The notes under the pieces were generated by a model. That model made no database searches and was not told the origin of the DNA. It worked only from the letters and a program-made list of their open reading frames with translations. From Delphinapterus leucas (taxonomy: Eukaryota > Chordata > Mammalia > Artiodactyla > Monodontidae): a DNA stretch of 64,000 nucleotides. Every line of letters starts with the position of its first letter. Within the stretch, counting starts at the first letter, position 1. Shown in pieces: positions 35,471 to 48,093 of the stretch. The DNA lies in NCBI RefSeq assembly GCF_002288925.2, contig NW_022098037.1, forward strand, positions 2,010,384 through 2,074,383. Direction: 5' to 3'. The position numbers were made by a program, and so were the translations under genes.

Positions 35471-36438
35471 CTAAATTTCATTTCCTTTAATTGTATTTCC
35501 TTTGGCTATCCTTAATAATTCTCTGTTATGCCGAATTTGCTTATAAAATGTCTTACAGTCTATGTTCCATTTATACAACATAGCTTCTACAGTTGTCAAG
35601 TTGTTGCATTCTTTTGTCCACTGAACTTTCATTACTGAGAAAATATACCCAACATTAGTAATACGAGCCATTGTACTGAAAGTTAACAACTCTGGGAATG
35701 TTGAAGCAGATAGTACAATATTTCAGGCGCAACTTGCTTTTCCATTCTTCAGGATTATGCTGTGATGATTTGATCAGTAACATTTAAAAATGTCCACCGA
35801 CATAAAAAGAATATTGTCATTGATTTTTATTCCCTCTTCTACAACACTACACATGATTCCACTTGTTGCCATGTTGGAAGAGAATTTAGTAACATCCATG
35901 TGAAAGAATAGACTTCTTGAAGGGATGAAACTGTCGTAAGCACCATAATAGTTATACACTGCATGTTGGAATTTGTTTTCCTGTCCATAAATAGTTCTAT
36001 TCCATTTACAAATAAACTTTACACTTAAAGGGATAAATATTTCACCTGTTTTTTTTTTTAAACACATTCAACAAGGTTTTTGTTTGTTTGTTTGTTTTAA
36101 AGCAATGGGGTACTTGAGACACATCATTTGAACTGGAAGACTGATACTGATACACCGTGTGAAAGGCTACTACAGCTTCTGTTGCCATTATTTTACCTTC
36201 TTCATCTGAATTTCTCTTAATAAAATATTGTTATTTTATCACTTCTTTTGGTAGTAGCTGAGTGATACCTCTCATATGCTTAGCTGTTGGTATATACTGA
36301 TTTATATCTGACTTTCCACTATTTTGATATTGAGTAAACAATTGCATACTGAGAGCTTCAAAATGACTTTTTCCTTATTTAGTAAAAGTCCACTGTTTAG
36401 AAAACTCAGCATAAAATTTACACTTGGATTTTGGCATT
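35471..36438 (-). pseudogene. Degraded hAT-type transposase-derived gene
   Basis: Read on the minus strand, three blocks appear in order. Near 36438-36245 is an N-terminal block (KCKFYAEFSKQW ... GKSHFEALS ... GKSDINQYIPTAKHMRG) resembling the zinc-finger head of hAT-like proteins. 36067-35774 has FIPSRSLFFHMDVTKFSSNM and related text. 35689-35471 has FSVMKVQWTKECNNLTTVEAMLYKW and FYKQI, resembling the C-terminal hAT dimerisation region with its W and hydrophobic spacing. Stops and shifts separate the blocks, and the catalytic middle is largely missing. No terminal inverted repeats or poly(A) tail were seen, so I cannot tell a decayed transposon from a pseudogene of a domesticated transposase. 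Assigned by pattern, without a search. Confidence 0.45.
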
Positions 36439-36599
36439 TGGAGTTCAAACATACACGAACAGACAATAGATAAAGGCAACCACTGCCAGAATTGAGAAGA
36501 CTGAATTTGATTATGTCATAGCATCAGTGTGTCTGTCACTCACAAGTCCAACTTACATAAACAGGGTTTGAACCATTGAAAAGGTTGAGAATTAATGAA

Positions 36600-37010
36600 C
36601 TAATGATAAATCAAACTCTTTAATGCAAAAAAAAAAGTGAACTTCCGATTTGCCTGCAAGGGAGAGCTGTGCTCATAAGGATGTCTCCCCAGACAAGGCC
36701 AAATCTGATCTTATGTAGGGAAGCCTGGCATTCAGGGTATGGTGGGCTTTTAGAAGCAGGATTGGTTAGGGGCCGGCAGATTTTCAGGTGTGCTCCTGTG
36801 GCCACAGGAGTCTGGCTGCCTTTCATCGGCTGGCTTTGAAGCACTAGCTGATTGGCTGTTGTCTAGAAGGGGAGAACTGTCATTGGTGCGCTGACTGTGG
36901 ATTTTATCTCTAACTGGCTGGTTTTCAGAAGCCAGGTGCTATCATTAATTTGCCGACTTTCAGAAACAGAGTGAGGCTGTTGTTTATTAGCTGACTATCC
37001 GAGCATTTGC
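36600..37010. repeat. Unnamed region with degenerate internal repeats
   Basis: Variants of CTGATTGGCTG, TCATTGGTGCGCTGACT and CTGGCTGGTTTTCAGAAGCC recur about every 45-60 bp between 36760 and 37000. Possibly part of an old LTR; not identified. Confidence 0.35.
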
Positions 37011-37503
37011 ACTGATCCGAAGTTATCTGTAATTAAGGGTGGTTACTTGTTCACGGTTTGGGTCTTTGGCTAAAGAACAGTCTTATCCTTTCTTGAATAT
37101 GAAAACAATAAGTACTTTTAATTCTCAGTCCCCTTTATGGTCTTCCTTTAGCCAAACCTACAGGAAAGACCCTAGGGAACTGTCTAAATCTTCACTGTGG
37201 AGGTATATTGCCCTTTCAGTGATTTAAGCACCAATTACTGTTTTGAAAAAAATAGCTCTAATTGCCCATTGCTTGTAATTTATTCGGGGGGGGAACCCCA
37301 AATAAACAACATGTAACATGCCTTGACAAAGTTAACCCAGGACATAGGACAAACCCATTAAATAGAGAACATGTTCTGTAAACACGGGACACCTGTCAAT
37401 CCTCTCCTCCTCAAAACCCCTACAACACAGAAACAACTGAGTAGCTCAAAAGGTAGGCTGAATAGCAGAGTGGTTCAAAAGTTGAATAATAAATATATAT
37501 TGT

Positions 37504-37619
37504 TGGTACTTCTCTGGCGGTCCAGTTGTTAAGACTGCGCTTCCAATGCAGGGGGCATGGGTTCGATCCCTGGTGGGGGAAGTAAGGTCCTGCATGCCCA
37601 GCAGCCAAAAAAAAAAAAA
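37504..37619 (+). mobile_element. CHR-2-like SINE, short form
   Basis: GGTACTTCTCTGGCGGTCCA head, GGTTCGATCCC B-box, CAGCAGCCAAAAAA tail. Flanks AAATATATATTG (about 37490) and AATGTATATTG (about 37620) look like decayed target-site duplications. Confidence 0.85.
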
Positions 37620-37799
37620 AATGTATATTGATGACTATAGATATGTCTCAAATCATAAACAATTCAGATTTTTAAAAATGCTGAACTAATATTGTCATTT
37701 AACAAAGAAACATAATGATATTTGGTACCTAGTTATAGCAAAGTATACTGGAACAACAGAATACTGAAAACTGGGAATCATTTTTGTCCAGGTCAAATA

Positions 37800-38510
37800 A
37801 CTTGAAGTCCCTAAACTCCTCTGCTTTTTTTCCACCTCACATTCCCATTATGAGTTCTACCTTTAAAATAGAATCCAACTACCTCCATCCAACCTCTAGC
37901 CCCCAAGGAACCTCCATCATTTTCATGTTAGCCTCTAATGTCCCTTGTTGCTGTGAGGGCCTCTTAACTGGCATCCCTGCTCCTGCCCTTGCCCATCTAC
38001 AGTCTATTATTCCCTCCTCAATGGACAAAGTAATCCATTTAGCATGTAATAAGGTAATGTCTCTACCCTTCAATAACTTTCCACTCTAAGATCTTTATCA
38101 AGGCTTACAAGCTCCTACATGAATTAGCCCCTGGATACCTCTTCATCTTTGTATGCCCAGTGGCTCCAGGCATGCTGGTATTCTTGCCATTCCTTGAAAG
38201 GCTAAAGATTTCTTTTGTGGGGCTTTTGCCCTTGCTTTTGCTTCTTACTAGAATGCTTATCCCCCAGATACCTATCTATCTCACTCTCACTGCATTCTGG
38301 CCTCTGTACAAATGTCACCTCTTCAGACAGGGCTTCCCTGGTCAACTATCTAAACAGTATGCCCCTATTTCTCTTGCTGCCTTATTACATATCCCACCTA
38401 TCAAGCAAACTCCAGGAGGACAGGAACTTTGCTTTGTTCTCTGCTATATCTTTAGTGCTTATACCAGTACTTGGCACATACTAAGAACTCCATAAATAAT
38501 TGTGGAATGA
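37800..38510 (+). repeat. L2, long 3' fragment
   Basis: GTCCCTTGTTGCTGTGAGGG, AGGCTTACAAGCTCCTACAT, CTTCAGACAGGGCTTCCCTG, CTCCAGGAGGACAGGAACTT and AAATAATTGTGGAATGAATG in L2 forward order across about 700 bp. Confidence 0.85.
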
Positions 38511-39835
38511 ATGGACTAGTTTAAATCAAAGGAGAATTAATCATAAGGAGCTGAGTAATGGAGCTCACAGAGCCTAAAGAAAGGGATACAGTTGAGCTTC
38601 AGAATCAGACTGTATCTAAGAAACTATCTCCCTGTCTGATAACTGTGTGTCTCTCTGTGCATCTGCTTCCTTCAATTTCTTTTGAAGTTCTTTTACTCAG
38701 CTGGTGGCAGGGCCTGTGCCACCTGTGTTTTACATGTTACAGCTTCAGTTACTGGTGAGTCTCACGATCCCAAGCCAGGATTCTCAGGAAGAGATCATTG
38801 ACTCAGCTGGTAAAGTACTTACCCTGGACCAATCCACTGGCCAATGTTGGGGTTACATTTTAACATGGCTGCTCTCAAAGCAAAATGTTTCCATGAAATA
38901 GAGGAAAAATTTGGATTGACAAAAATGAAATCCATTAAAAGATATAGTAATAAAAGTACAGTATCATTCAACAATATAGTTTGAAAATCAATGAGGCAAA
39001 AATTATTAGAAACTGTTAGAAAGACAAAGAGATTTTCAAAAACTATAATCATGGTGGAAAACTTTAAAAGACAACTCTCTCAGAAGCTGGCAGATAAAAT
39101 AGACCAAAAGTAGGTAAATGCTTGGAAGATTAGAATAAAACAATCCACAAGCGTGAGTATACAGAATGCCCAAGCAGTCAGGCACCTAGGATAAAATTAT
39201 GCAGATAGGATAAGCTTTAACTGATGTGTTCAATATGTTTTACTTCAGCCTCCAGATATCTTTCTAGGTGAAACTTTAAAGCAATGTAACAAAATTTTAA
39301 CTTGACCGAGAAAAAAATAAATAATTTTTCCTATGTTTCTACACTTTTTAAAATTATTGACTGATAGCTGATTTTTTGAAAAAAACCCAATTCAAATAAA
39401 CAAAACTTTGCCTATCCAATATGGAAAAGAGAGAGAAGATTTAGATAAGCAGTATTTAAAATGTGAAAGGGCACATAGTTAGAGAGGTGAAATAAACTTT
39501 AAAAAAATAAGAGGAGAATATTATGTAAACTTTAAAAAGGAGCCTTCGGAAAAATAAATGAAATACGTACTTTTCTAGGAAAGTAAAAATGAGTTAAAAT
39601 TCAAGGAGAGGTAAAAAAACTTACATAGTTCTATAATTGTAGAAAAAGTGGAAAATGAGAAAATACCTTTCTCCACTAAAGACACTCTCCCTCTGCGTAA
39701 TTTTACAAGTGAGTTTTTCATATCTCCAAGGAAGAGGTATCATATTTAACTGATAGAACATAGAAAAAGGTGAAAATTTTTAATATTGTTCTACAGGGTA
39801 GAATATTCCTCATAAGAAAACTAGACAAAGGTTGT

Positions 39836-39867
39836 ACACACAGGCACACAGACACACACACACACAC
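39836..39867 (+). repeat. Short imperfect (CA)n
   Basis: CACACAGG, CACACAGA and then (CA)n, interrupted twice. Confidence 0.85.
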
Positions 39868-40636
39868 CCCTATTAACCAATCTCTGATATGAAAGTATGT
39901 GCAAAGACATTAAATAAATAATTAGATGAATGATGCTCTACATTAAGGATATATACCAAGACCAAGAAGGCATTACTTAAAATGCAAATATGTTTTAATA
40001 TTTAGGAAGTATACAAAATATGGTATACTATATTAAAGGAAGAAAATGATAAATTATCTAAACAGAGAAAGAAAAGGCATTTGGATAAAATTCAAGATCC
40101 GCCTTGATTTAACAACAAAAACACACCTTTTTTTAAAAGAAGTAATAAAAGAAGATTTCCATAATCTGACAAAGGACATTTATCAGAAATCACTATGAAA
40201 CATTATATTTAATGGCTAACTAATAAAGAGATTTTACTTAAAAGAAGAAACAGGGAAAGGAAGATATGACTGCTACTTTTCAATATTATTTTTAAGATCC
40301 TAGCTAATGCAATAACATAAAAAAGGACTAAGAAGTATCAATATGAGGAAGGAAGAGGCAACACTGTCATTATTTGCTAGAAATAATGCAAAAAATGAAA
40401 CAAATGAACAAAGGGCATAAACAAGATTCTGTAAGATGATAAAAGATCATCTTATAAAAGTAAATAATCTGTCTATGTACAAGCAATAATCAAATAGAAA
40501 ATGTAATGGGAAAGGACTGCAGACACAGTACAATAAAAGTATGAAAATATATAGGAATATAGGAATAAACTTTAGCAAGAAATCTTTAGGGTCCACATAA
40601 AGCAAAGCTTTATCGAAGGTTATAAAAAAAGACCAG

Positions 40637-40829
40637 GGTCTCCCTGGTGGCACAGTGGTTGAGAGTCTGCCTGCTGATGCAGGGAACACGGGTTCGTGCC
40701 CCTGTCTGGGAAGATCCCACATGCCGCGGAGCGGCTGGGCCCGTGAGCCATGGCCGCTGAGCCTGCGCGTCCGGAGCCTGTGCTCCGCAACGGGAGAGGC
40801 CACAACAGTGAGAGGCCCGCGTACCGCAA
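40637..40829 (+). mobile_element. CHR SINE, recent short subfamily
   Basis: GTCTCCCTGGTGGCACAGTG head through GCCCGCGTACCGCAAAA tail. Perfect 13-bp target-site duplications AAAAAAAGACCAG at 40624-40636 and 40830-40842. It interrupts an ancient L1. Confidence 0.92.
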
Positions 40830-40979
40830 AAAAAAAGACCAGAATAAATGTAAGATGTGATATTTCTCCTAGGTGTGAAAACTCAGTATTGTTAAGGTGT
40901 CAGCTCTCCTCAACCTAATCTGTAAATAAAACGTGATCTGAATTAAAATCCTATCTGGATTTTTAAAATGCCATTTGCA

Positions 40980-41437
40980 ATACACCATCTGTATAGTAGC
41001 AAATGTAATAGATAAATCCCCAAACCTTAGTGGCTTAATAGAATAAAGGATTTATTTCTCACTCACACTTAATGCAAGAATTCCTGGTTAGGCTGACTGG
41101 AGTCTTTTATTCTGTGGCTCTGGCCTCCTGTTAGGTCCTTGGAGTACCTGTATGGGGACAATGACAATGCAGAGGCATACCTGCCTCTCCATCACTTTGA
41201 CCTGAAAAGGACACAGAATGTATTTGCTCACATTCCACTGGCAAGAATTAGTCATATGACCCTCGTTAGGTGGAAGGGGAACTGAGACACATGGTCCCCA
41301 ATGAGGTAGCTTCTTTCTGGCAACAGTGCTTTGACCTGAAAGCATTGACCCTTGCTTTGGCCATTATGAAAGAGGAGCGTGAGTTTTTGGTGGTCAGCTG
41401 GCTATCTCTGTCATAATCTGCAACAGTAAGAGTATGG
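40980..41437 (+). repeat. Ancient interspersed repeat inserted between the L1 parts
   Basis: CCAAACCTTAGTGGCTTAAT ... TTTATTTCTCACTCACAC ... TGACCTGAAAAGGACACAG has the look of a mammal-wide MER element. I cannot name the family with confidence. Confidence 0.4.
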
Positions 41438-41449
41438 AATAAGTTTTTA

Positions 41450-41595
41450 TTTGTTTATTTATTTTATTTTTATATTGATTTTGGCCTCACCATGTGCTTG
41501 TGGGATCTTAGTTCCCTGACCAAGGGATTTAACCCTGGGCCCAAGGCAGTGAAAGCACCGAGTCCTAACCACTGGACCGCCAAGGAATTCCCAGC
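41450..41595 (-). mobile_element. CHR-2-like SINE, short form
   Basis: TTTATTTATTTTATTTTTAT start and ACCGCCAAGGAATTCCC end in reverse orientation. Perfect 12-bp target-site duplications AATAAGTTTTTA at 41438-41449 and 41596-41607. Confidence 0.9.
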
Positions 41596-41607
41596 AATAA
41601 GTTTTTA

Positions 41608-41975
41608 AAAAGAATATAAAGTTAACAGATATTAAAATATACTACAACATTACAGTAATTAAAGTAATGTGGTATTGTCAGGGAAAGACAAGTGTATCAA
41701 CAGAAAAAAAGTAGTGAGTAGAAACTGAACTATGCATACGTGGAAATTAAGTGTGTAATGAGAGTGTCCCTTCAAATAATCTGGGAATAGGTACACTGCT
41801 TAGTTGTAAATGGAACAACTGGCTGCCCATTTGGACAAAAATAAAGTTAGATTTCTGCCTTATATCATACCCAAAACTCTGGGTTATTAAAAGCACAAAC
41901 ATGAAACACAAAATAGTAAGAGTACCATAAATAAATATAGGAGAATTTTTTTCATAATCAATTTTCAGCCCACCC

Positions 41976-42021
<46 letters not shown>

Positions 42022-42380
42022 CCCCATACAGGGAAAAGGTTACCTTCATATTTTATGGTGGAATATAAGTTGACACATTTTAGAAGAGAAATTCAAAAGC
42101 ATCTGAAATATACTTTAAAATATGTATTGCTTTTGATCCATCTATTTCTTTTCTAAGCATTTACTCTTCAGAAATATTCAAGTATAGGCATAAGGATATT
42201 ATTTGCAGCATTCTTTGTGAATACATTGGGGGCAATGTATGAATAATAGCAGGAGAATGTATTACATGAATTATGATAAATCTATACCATGGTACTATTT
42301 GGCCTTTGAAAAAAAGTGAGGTGGAGGAAGGAGGTCCACAATATAATCTTGGGTAAAGATAACGCAAGTTGCATAATAAA
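41608..42380 (+). mobile_element. Ancient L1 ORF2 3' part (sense)
   Basis: TACAGTAATTAAAGTAATGTGGTATTG, CCCAAAACTCTGGGTTATT and ATGGTACTATTTGGCCTTTG follow the order of an old L1 ORF2 end. Probably the continuation of the copy at 38870-40975. Contains the (AC)n tract at 41977-42019. Confidence 0.6.
41977..42019 (+). repeat. (AC)n microsatellite
   Basis: 43 bp of uninterrupted AC repeat inside an old L1. Confidence 0.97.
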
Positions 42381-42384
42381 AGCT

Positions 42385-42610
42385 AACATTTGTTGAATTA
42401 TTATGTTTTAAGTAATTGAGTATTAATTTTCACAACAATGCTATGAGGTATTTACTAATATTATTCTTATTTTAAAGATTAGAAAATTTTGGAATTGAGA
42501 TGCATGGTAACTTGCAAATGTAGCTTAGTATGTGGTAGAGCTGGGATTTGAATTGAGGTGGTATTATTTAAAGCCCATGTTCTCAAGCAGTATGCTGTAC
42601 TGGCTCTGTG
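42385..42610 (-). repeat. MIR
   Basis: TAACATTTGTTGAATTATTA, TTTTCACAACAATGCTATGA, GTGGTAGAGCTGGGATTTGA in reverse order. Confidence 0.75.
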
Positions 42611-42782
42611 TCTAGCACAATACCATTTTTAAAAAAGTATTTGTGTGTATTTATATTCTTATTTTAAGAAGTGTGAAAAGATACCCAACAATGTAATATT
42701 GGTTACCCCATCTAGTGGTGGTAGTTATGGAGAGTCACTATTTGTTTCTGTATGGTTTGATCTTTTTTAAAAAAATGTATTC

Positions 42783-43130
42783 AAGGGCTTCCCTGGTAGC
42801 GCAGTGGTTAAGAATCTGCCTGCCAATGCAAGGGACACAGGTTCGAGCCCTGGCCTGGGAAGATCCCACATGCCGCAGAGCAACTAAGCCCGTGTGCCAC
42901 AACTACTGAGCCTGAGCTCTAGAGCCCACAAGCCACAACTACTGAGCCCGCGTGCCACAACTACTGAAGCCTGCATGCCTAGAGCCCATGCTCCACAACA
43001 AGAAAAGCCACGACAATAAGAAGCCTGCGCACCGTAACGAAGAGTAGCCCCCGCTCACCGCGACTAAAGAAAGCCCGCGCGCAGCAACGAAGACCCAACA
43101 CAGCCAAAAATAAATAAATTAAGTAATTTT
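42783..43130 (+). mobile_element. CHR SINE, long form
   Basis: GGGCTTCCCTGGTAGCGCAG head, three CACAACTACTGA body repeats, AATAAATAAATTAAG tail. Target-site duplications AAAAAATGTATTC at 42770-42782 and 43131-43143. Confidence 0.92.
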
Positions 43131-43143
43131 AAAAAATGTATTC

Positions 43144-45981
43144 CTTGTAACATAATAAAAATCTTAAAGATTAAGTTTGATGGTATATGTTGAAGTGATC
43201 CAATGCTACAATGTAATCATTAAAATTTAGTAGCCAGCCAAGCATCTCGTTTATGGCAAATACTTGATTAAAAACTTGAATGAATGAATGAATCACCAGC
43301 CTCTTCTGTTTGTCTCTAAACTCTTTAGGCCTGTGGACTGCATTTTATATCTTATCAGTCTCTACTCCGTTACTGTGGTCTCCCTCAATAAATATTTGTT
43401 AAACTTATGTATATATACCCATTAAATTTAAATGTTCTTATTTCTTGCCATAGCTTCCCCCTTCCCTTTTAAAATCAGTCTTAAACTTTTGCCTAAAATT
43501 TTGTTCATATTATTGATTTAGAAAAATGAAAGTCTCTTGTAATGTGTCTCCTCCATAGTAATCAGTGCAAAGTCTCTTGTAATGTGTCTCCTCTATAGTA
43601 ATCAGTAATCAGTGCATGTTGTGAATAAATATTTAGTGGCATCTTATGATTTTTGTTCCTAATGAAGTGAAGCTAATAATGCAAAACTAATCTAAAAATC
43701 ATCTTTACGCTCCGAGCTGTAAAATGATATTGTTAAATTTTAGAGCTTATAAGCTTTCCCATGTTTGGGGAAATCAATCAATTTGAACTGTTTGAAATCT
43801 AATGGGTACTTTTTTTTTTCAGAGAATATTGTATTTGAAAGACAAGGCCTTTTCTTCCAATTAGAAGCACATCTTTTGCATTTGAGAGAAATCTAGAGCC
43901 TCTGGAACGTACTGTGACAATCCAGTGCACTTAGCAACTGAAAGAGCGTGGGCTGACAGTGTGTGGAGCCTAGTGACATTAGGAAATCAATTTGCAAAGA
44001 GGTGATTTCAATTTGCAGGCTTTCTCAAGGTGTTGTGAAGAGGTGTTGAAGCCAGGAAGGGATTAGAAAATGACATGCATTTCACTGCTTGTATAATATT
44101 CTGTGGCTCAAATTTCCTCTACATGTCTTCTGTCCCATTTTCTCTTATTCCAAGAGAATAACATCATGCCTTAGGACGTGTGTACAAGAGAAAAACCCTC
44201 TGTCTATACTGTTTGTCTCTGATAATCATACACCTCTTGAAAGCCTTCTTTCAGGACTATTCTCTATAAAGGGATAGACATCATAAGGTGCTCAGAAATT
44301 TGGGAAGCAAGGATACTTTCTCTTCTGAGGTTAAGGTAGTAAAAATGCACTTGTGTTGTAAGGTATCTCCTAACAGGATGGAAGAAAAAGGCCTGGTAAT
44401 TTATTGAAGACATAATGAAGAGTGTAGGAACATTTGGGGCAAATGAGGTAAAAAGTATTTCTGAAGAAGGAAAGAAAACCCAGATTTAACGTATCCAAAA
44501 ATGAATCAACCACCTACCTCCCTGTCTAATCAATGATTCTGGGCTCAGAGCATCAGAAAATAAATCTGATTACTTTCCCTTCTCTACCCAAAAGGTGAAT
44601 TTATTATAAGGATATCCAGAAACAGTGCCATGAAGGCAGCTGGACCTCTGGGAGGGAATACAATCAGGACCAGAAAACTCTCATTAACATAGGCGATACT
44701 CTCTCTCCAGCTTCTGCCTCCGCTTTTCTAAGACATCTTGCTTCTCTGTCTCGAGACCAACTTTCTCTGCTTCTCCAAGCTCTTGGCAGACTTGACCACC
44801 TTTACAAGCAGCTCTACTACACCCAGCAGAATCTCAGTTTCAGATTCCAGGAGAAAGAATCTGATTGGTCTAGCTAGGTCAAGTGTTCATCCTTGGTTCA
44901 ATCTTCTGTGACTGGTGGTGAGATCACATAGTACAAACAAGACTGCTGGGCATCAGGGGGATGGTTTTTGGAGTAAAGTAAGTTCATGTGCATTGGTTAA
45001 CCACTGTTGTATTGCAGGCTCCTCCAGTCATCTCTTACAGCCCTTATCTTGAATATTAACATCATTAGGATTCTTTCTGTTGCTCAGGCTTGAAAACTTG
45101 GATTCATTTTACATCTTCTTTTACCTTCCATACTTGTCACCTATTTTTTTGTTCATTCATTCATTCATTTATTGACACAAACAAATGTTTGTGGAGTGAA
45201 TACTTAGCACCAGGCACTGTTTTAAGCACTTGGGGATACAACAATTAATACACCAAAAAAAAAAAAAATCCCTGGCCTCACTATCAAGTTCTATCAATTC
45301 TTCACTATTTCTGGCTTTGCTTTTCAGTTCATTCAACTCCAGCCCTATTCAGGACCACTGTGATTGATCCTTATGGTTTAATAGAATCATAGTTAAGGAG
45401 CTAGAGATTGATATATAATTGATTAACTATGGAAGTAGAACCAGTGGATCAAAGGGCCTGAAAATTTGGGGAAAACATTCTTAACAATTCACATAATTTC
45501 TGTTTATTCTTGAAATATAGACATATGAAAGGGGGAATTCTAGGTAACATGATGAAGGATTCACCACTGAGCCCTTGGAGTAAGAATACATTATTTCAGT
45601 GGGTTTATGTTGTTATTTGGGGCACAGAGTTTTAGGAACTGCCCTAGTGACGTATATGTCCTTGACTGGTTGAGAGTTGAGATGAAGATATGTATGTACA
45701 TAGGTAAGTACTCTGAGGCAGAAAATAAAACTTGTGCTTGTTTTAATCTGTTTCCTGCTGAACAATCACTTTAGAGAATTGAAGTATCGTTATCTGCTTC
45801 TCACCCACAGATACTTCTCACCTGTTTTTCCTCAACTTTATATGTACCTGTATACTGTATTTCATATGTCATTTTTTGTAGTTCATTGCTTCACAAATTG
45901 AGTTTCTCCTGCCATTGTGGGTATGTTACTGTATACTAGAGATGATCAAAGTTACAAGGTAAATATGGAGTAACATCTAAG
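43144..45981. other. No gene recognised
   Basis: Contains the 40-bp duplication at 43529-43615, old-repeat texture at 44520-44950 and an ancient-repeat start near 45150. Otherwise unique-looking. Confidence 0.4.
43529..43615 (+). repeat. Local tandem duplication, about 40-bp unit
   Basis: AAGTCTCTTGTAATGTGTCTC followed by TCCATAGTAATCAGTGC is repeated at once with one C/T change; in the second unit TAATCAG is further doubled. Confidence 0.9.
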
Positions 45982-46200
45982 ACAGAGTTGGCAAACCATG
46001 GCCTGCAGACCAAATCTGGCCTGCTGCCTATTTTTGTAAATAAAGTTTTATTAGAACACAGACATGCTCATTTTTTCACTGTTGTCTATGGATGCCCTGG
46101 GGCTACAGTGGCAGAACTGAGTAGTGGCAGCAGAGATCCATGGCCTGAAATGCCTAAAATATTTACGATCTGGCTTTAACAGAAAAAGTTTGCCAGTCAT
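45982..46200 (+). repeat. hAT-like MER element
   Basis: GTTGGCAAACCATGGCCTGC, TTTTGTAAATAAAGTTTTATTAG and AAAAAGTTTGCCAG: the well-known mammal-wide MER pattern with complementary ends TTGGCAAAC / GTTTGCCAG. Confidence 0.7.
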
Positions 46201-46589
46201 GTTTACGAAATTAAATTACTTGAAGATTTTTTGGAAACTGAGTTTTGAAGTTGGGGGTTTAAAAATTTTTCCACACTTAACCCCAAGCAAAACCAGCAGA
46301 ATCTCACTTTCTTTGGTCTATGTGTGTGTGCGTGTGTGTGTAAAACCAGAGAGTTGAAAAAGTTCATTTGTGTGACAGAGAATCTGATGATTTTAGCTTT
46401 GCACTCATGATACTCTTAAGAGGGTTTGTTATATGAGATGAGAATTAAAAATGTACTTCAGTGGATAAACAGAAATGAAAAATTTCTCTGTAAGTTTGCC
46501 AAGTCCCCCAAACAAATCTTTTGGAAAAAAAAAGATGAGCTTGTCACTTTATCAGCTTCTCTTTAATATTATTATTTTAAAAAATCAGT

Positions 46590-46770
46590 GACATATTCTA
46601 GGCACTTTACTAGTTTTAATTCATTTAACTCTTACAACAACCCTACAAAGGAGTTACTCTTCTTGTAATCTTCATTTTACAGACGAGGAAACTGATGCCC
46701 AGGGAAGTTAAATGAGTTTTCTAAGGTAACACAACTAACAGGTGGTTGAGCCATGTCCCTAACCGCTCTC
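46590..46770 (-). repeat. MIR
   Basis: TCTAGGCACTTTACTAGTTT, CTCTTACAACAACCCTACAA, CATTTTACAGACGAGGAAAC in reverse order. Confidence 0.85.
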
Positions 46771-47318
46771 CTCTACTCCCTGTGACCATTCCCACAATGA
46801 CCTTGACAGTGAATTTGATGACAGCACTCTGACAACCACAATGAAGGAATCAACAATAAGCAGCAGCTGGCAACTAAACAGTGTGAGATATGCACACGTG
46901 TTTACTTATTATACGAGTTCAATCATTAAATCTTGGTGTTTTTGTTTAAAAAAAAAGACACCTGAGTAATAACTGCTTGAAACTACTCTTTCAGCAACAC
47001 TTAAAATAGTCATGTAAATTTGGAGGAAAAAACCCACTTTTTTTCTCTACTGAAAGGAGAGCAGTGATCGTGAAAATTAAGTAGATAGAAATTGCTTGCC
47101 TCTGCCTTCAAGGTCATCTCATAAAGTGCAGTGAAGGTCTAAGCTCACATAATAGAAGAAAATTGGTAAAGCCTCTGCGTAGCAAAACTGAAAAGTAACC
47201 TTTTCGGATGATGCCATCAAGCAAGCAGGAATTGCAGCAAGTGATTAGCTGGGGTAAGAAGGTGAGGGAGAATAGCCTGGGACAGGCTGAGCTCTTGAGT
47301 AAAGCTGGAGCTGGGAAG

Positions 47319-47358
<40 letters not shown>

Positions 47359-48093
47359 TGGAGACAGAGGTGGTGATGGTGGGGATATGGGTAGGGTGTC
47401 ATGAGAGATGAGACAGTGGTCTTTGAACTTTCTTGTTTACTCCCTAAAAGAATTTCCAAAAATTCTCTATTTTCTTACATATTTTAAAGTATATTTATAG
47501 CATGGTGTGAATATTGTATTAGCAATATATCTTATAACAGGTAGGGAGGCAGTATTGGCACCTTGCTTAAAGGAATTCCTTAATTGTTCCATCAATGCCT
47601 GATACTAAGATTCTAGATACCTTTGCTTAGTCAAGAAGAATAGAACAACATAGGGGAAGAGGGCAGAGAACTTAGACTGCAGGTGCCTTTGAAGCACATA
47701 AATATTGCAAAATATGAAAGTGGAGGATGTGAAAACTGACTCACTTAAAACCAGACATGCCCAGACCCTTGGAAAGTTTTGGTGTGTTTCAGGGGCTAGG
47801 TGCACCCTAGGGTGAAACTAGGGGTCAGGCTCATCAGGAAAGGTTTTATATATGGAACTATGGAATTAAGGCAATGGTGACCCGTGGAACAATATCAAAC
47901 TATTTGAGTTAGCATGACTGGATTGCAGTTTAAAAGATCATTCTGGCCACTTTGAAAACAGGGTTGGAGAAAGGCCAGAACAGAGGCAGAAAGACTAGTG
48001 TGGAGGCTTTTGCAGAAACCTCACTGAAACAGGAAGAAGGCCTGAGCTAAGGCTTGGACAATGGAGATGAAGAGAAAAAGGCAGCCCACAGGA
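46771..48093. other. No gene recognised
   Basis: Contains the (GT)n at 47321-47357 and, near 47850-48070, a stretch like the unnamed ancient repeat. Nothing else. Confidence 0.4.
47321..47357 (+). repeat. (GT)n microsatellite
   Basis: 37 bp of uninterrupted GT repeat. Confidence 0.97.

Larger units (their letters stand above)
38870..40975 (+). mobile_element. Ancient L1 ORF2 region (sense), interrupted by a SINE
   Basis: A-rich, heavily decayed, without open frames. Recognisable landmarks in L1 order: a GGCAACACTGTCATTATTTGC segment (RT active-site region) near 40355, ATATAGGAATAAACTTTAGC near 40560, and after the SINE at 40637-40829 AACTCAGTATTGTTAAGGTG near 40880. The first kilobase is assigned mainly by composition and continuity. 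Confidence 0.55.

Noticed and set aside
47208..47459. ORFs with CVCVCV or HTHTHT runs
   Set aside because: They are produced by the (GT)n microsatellite.
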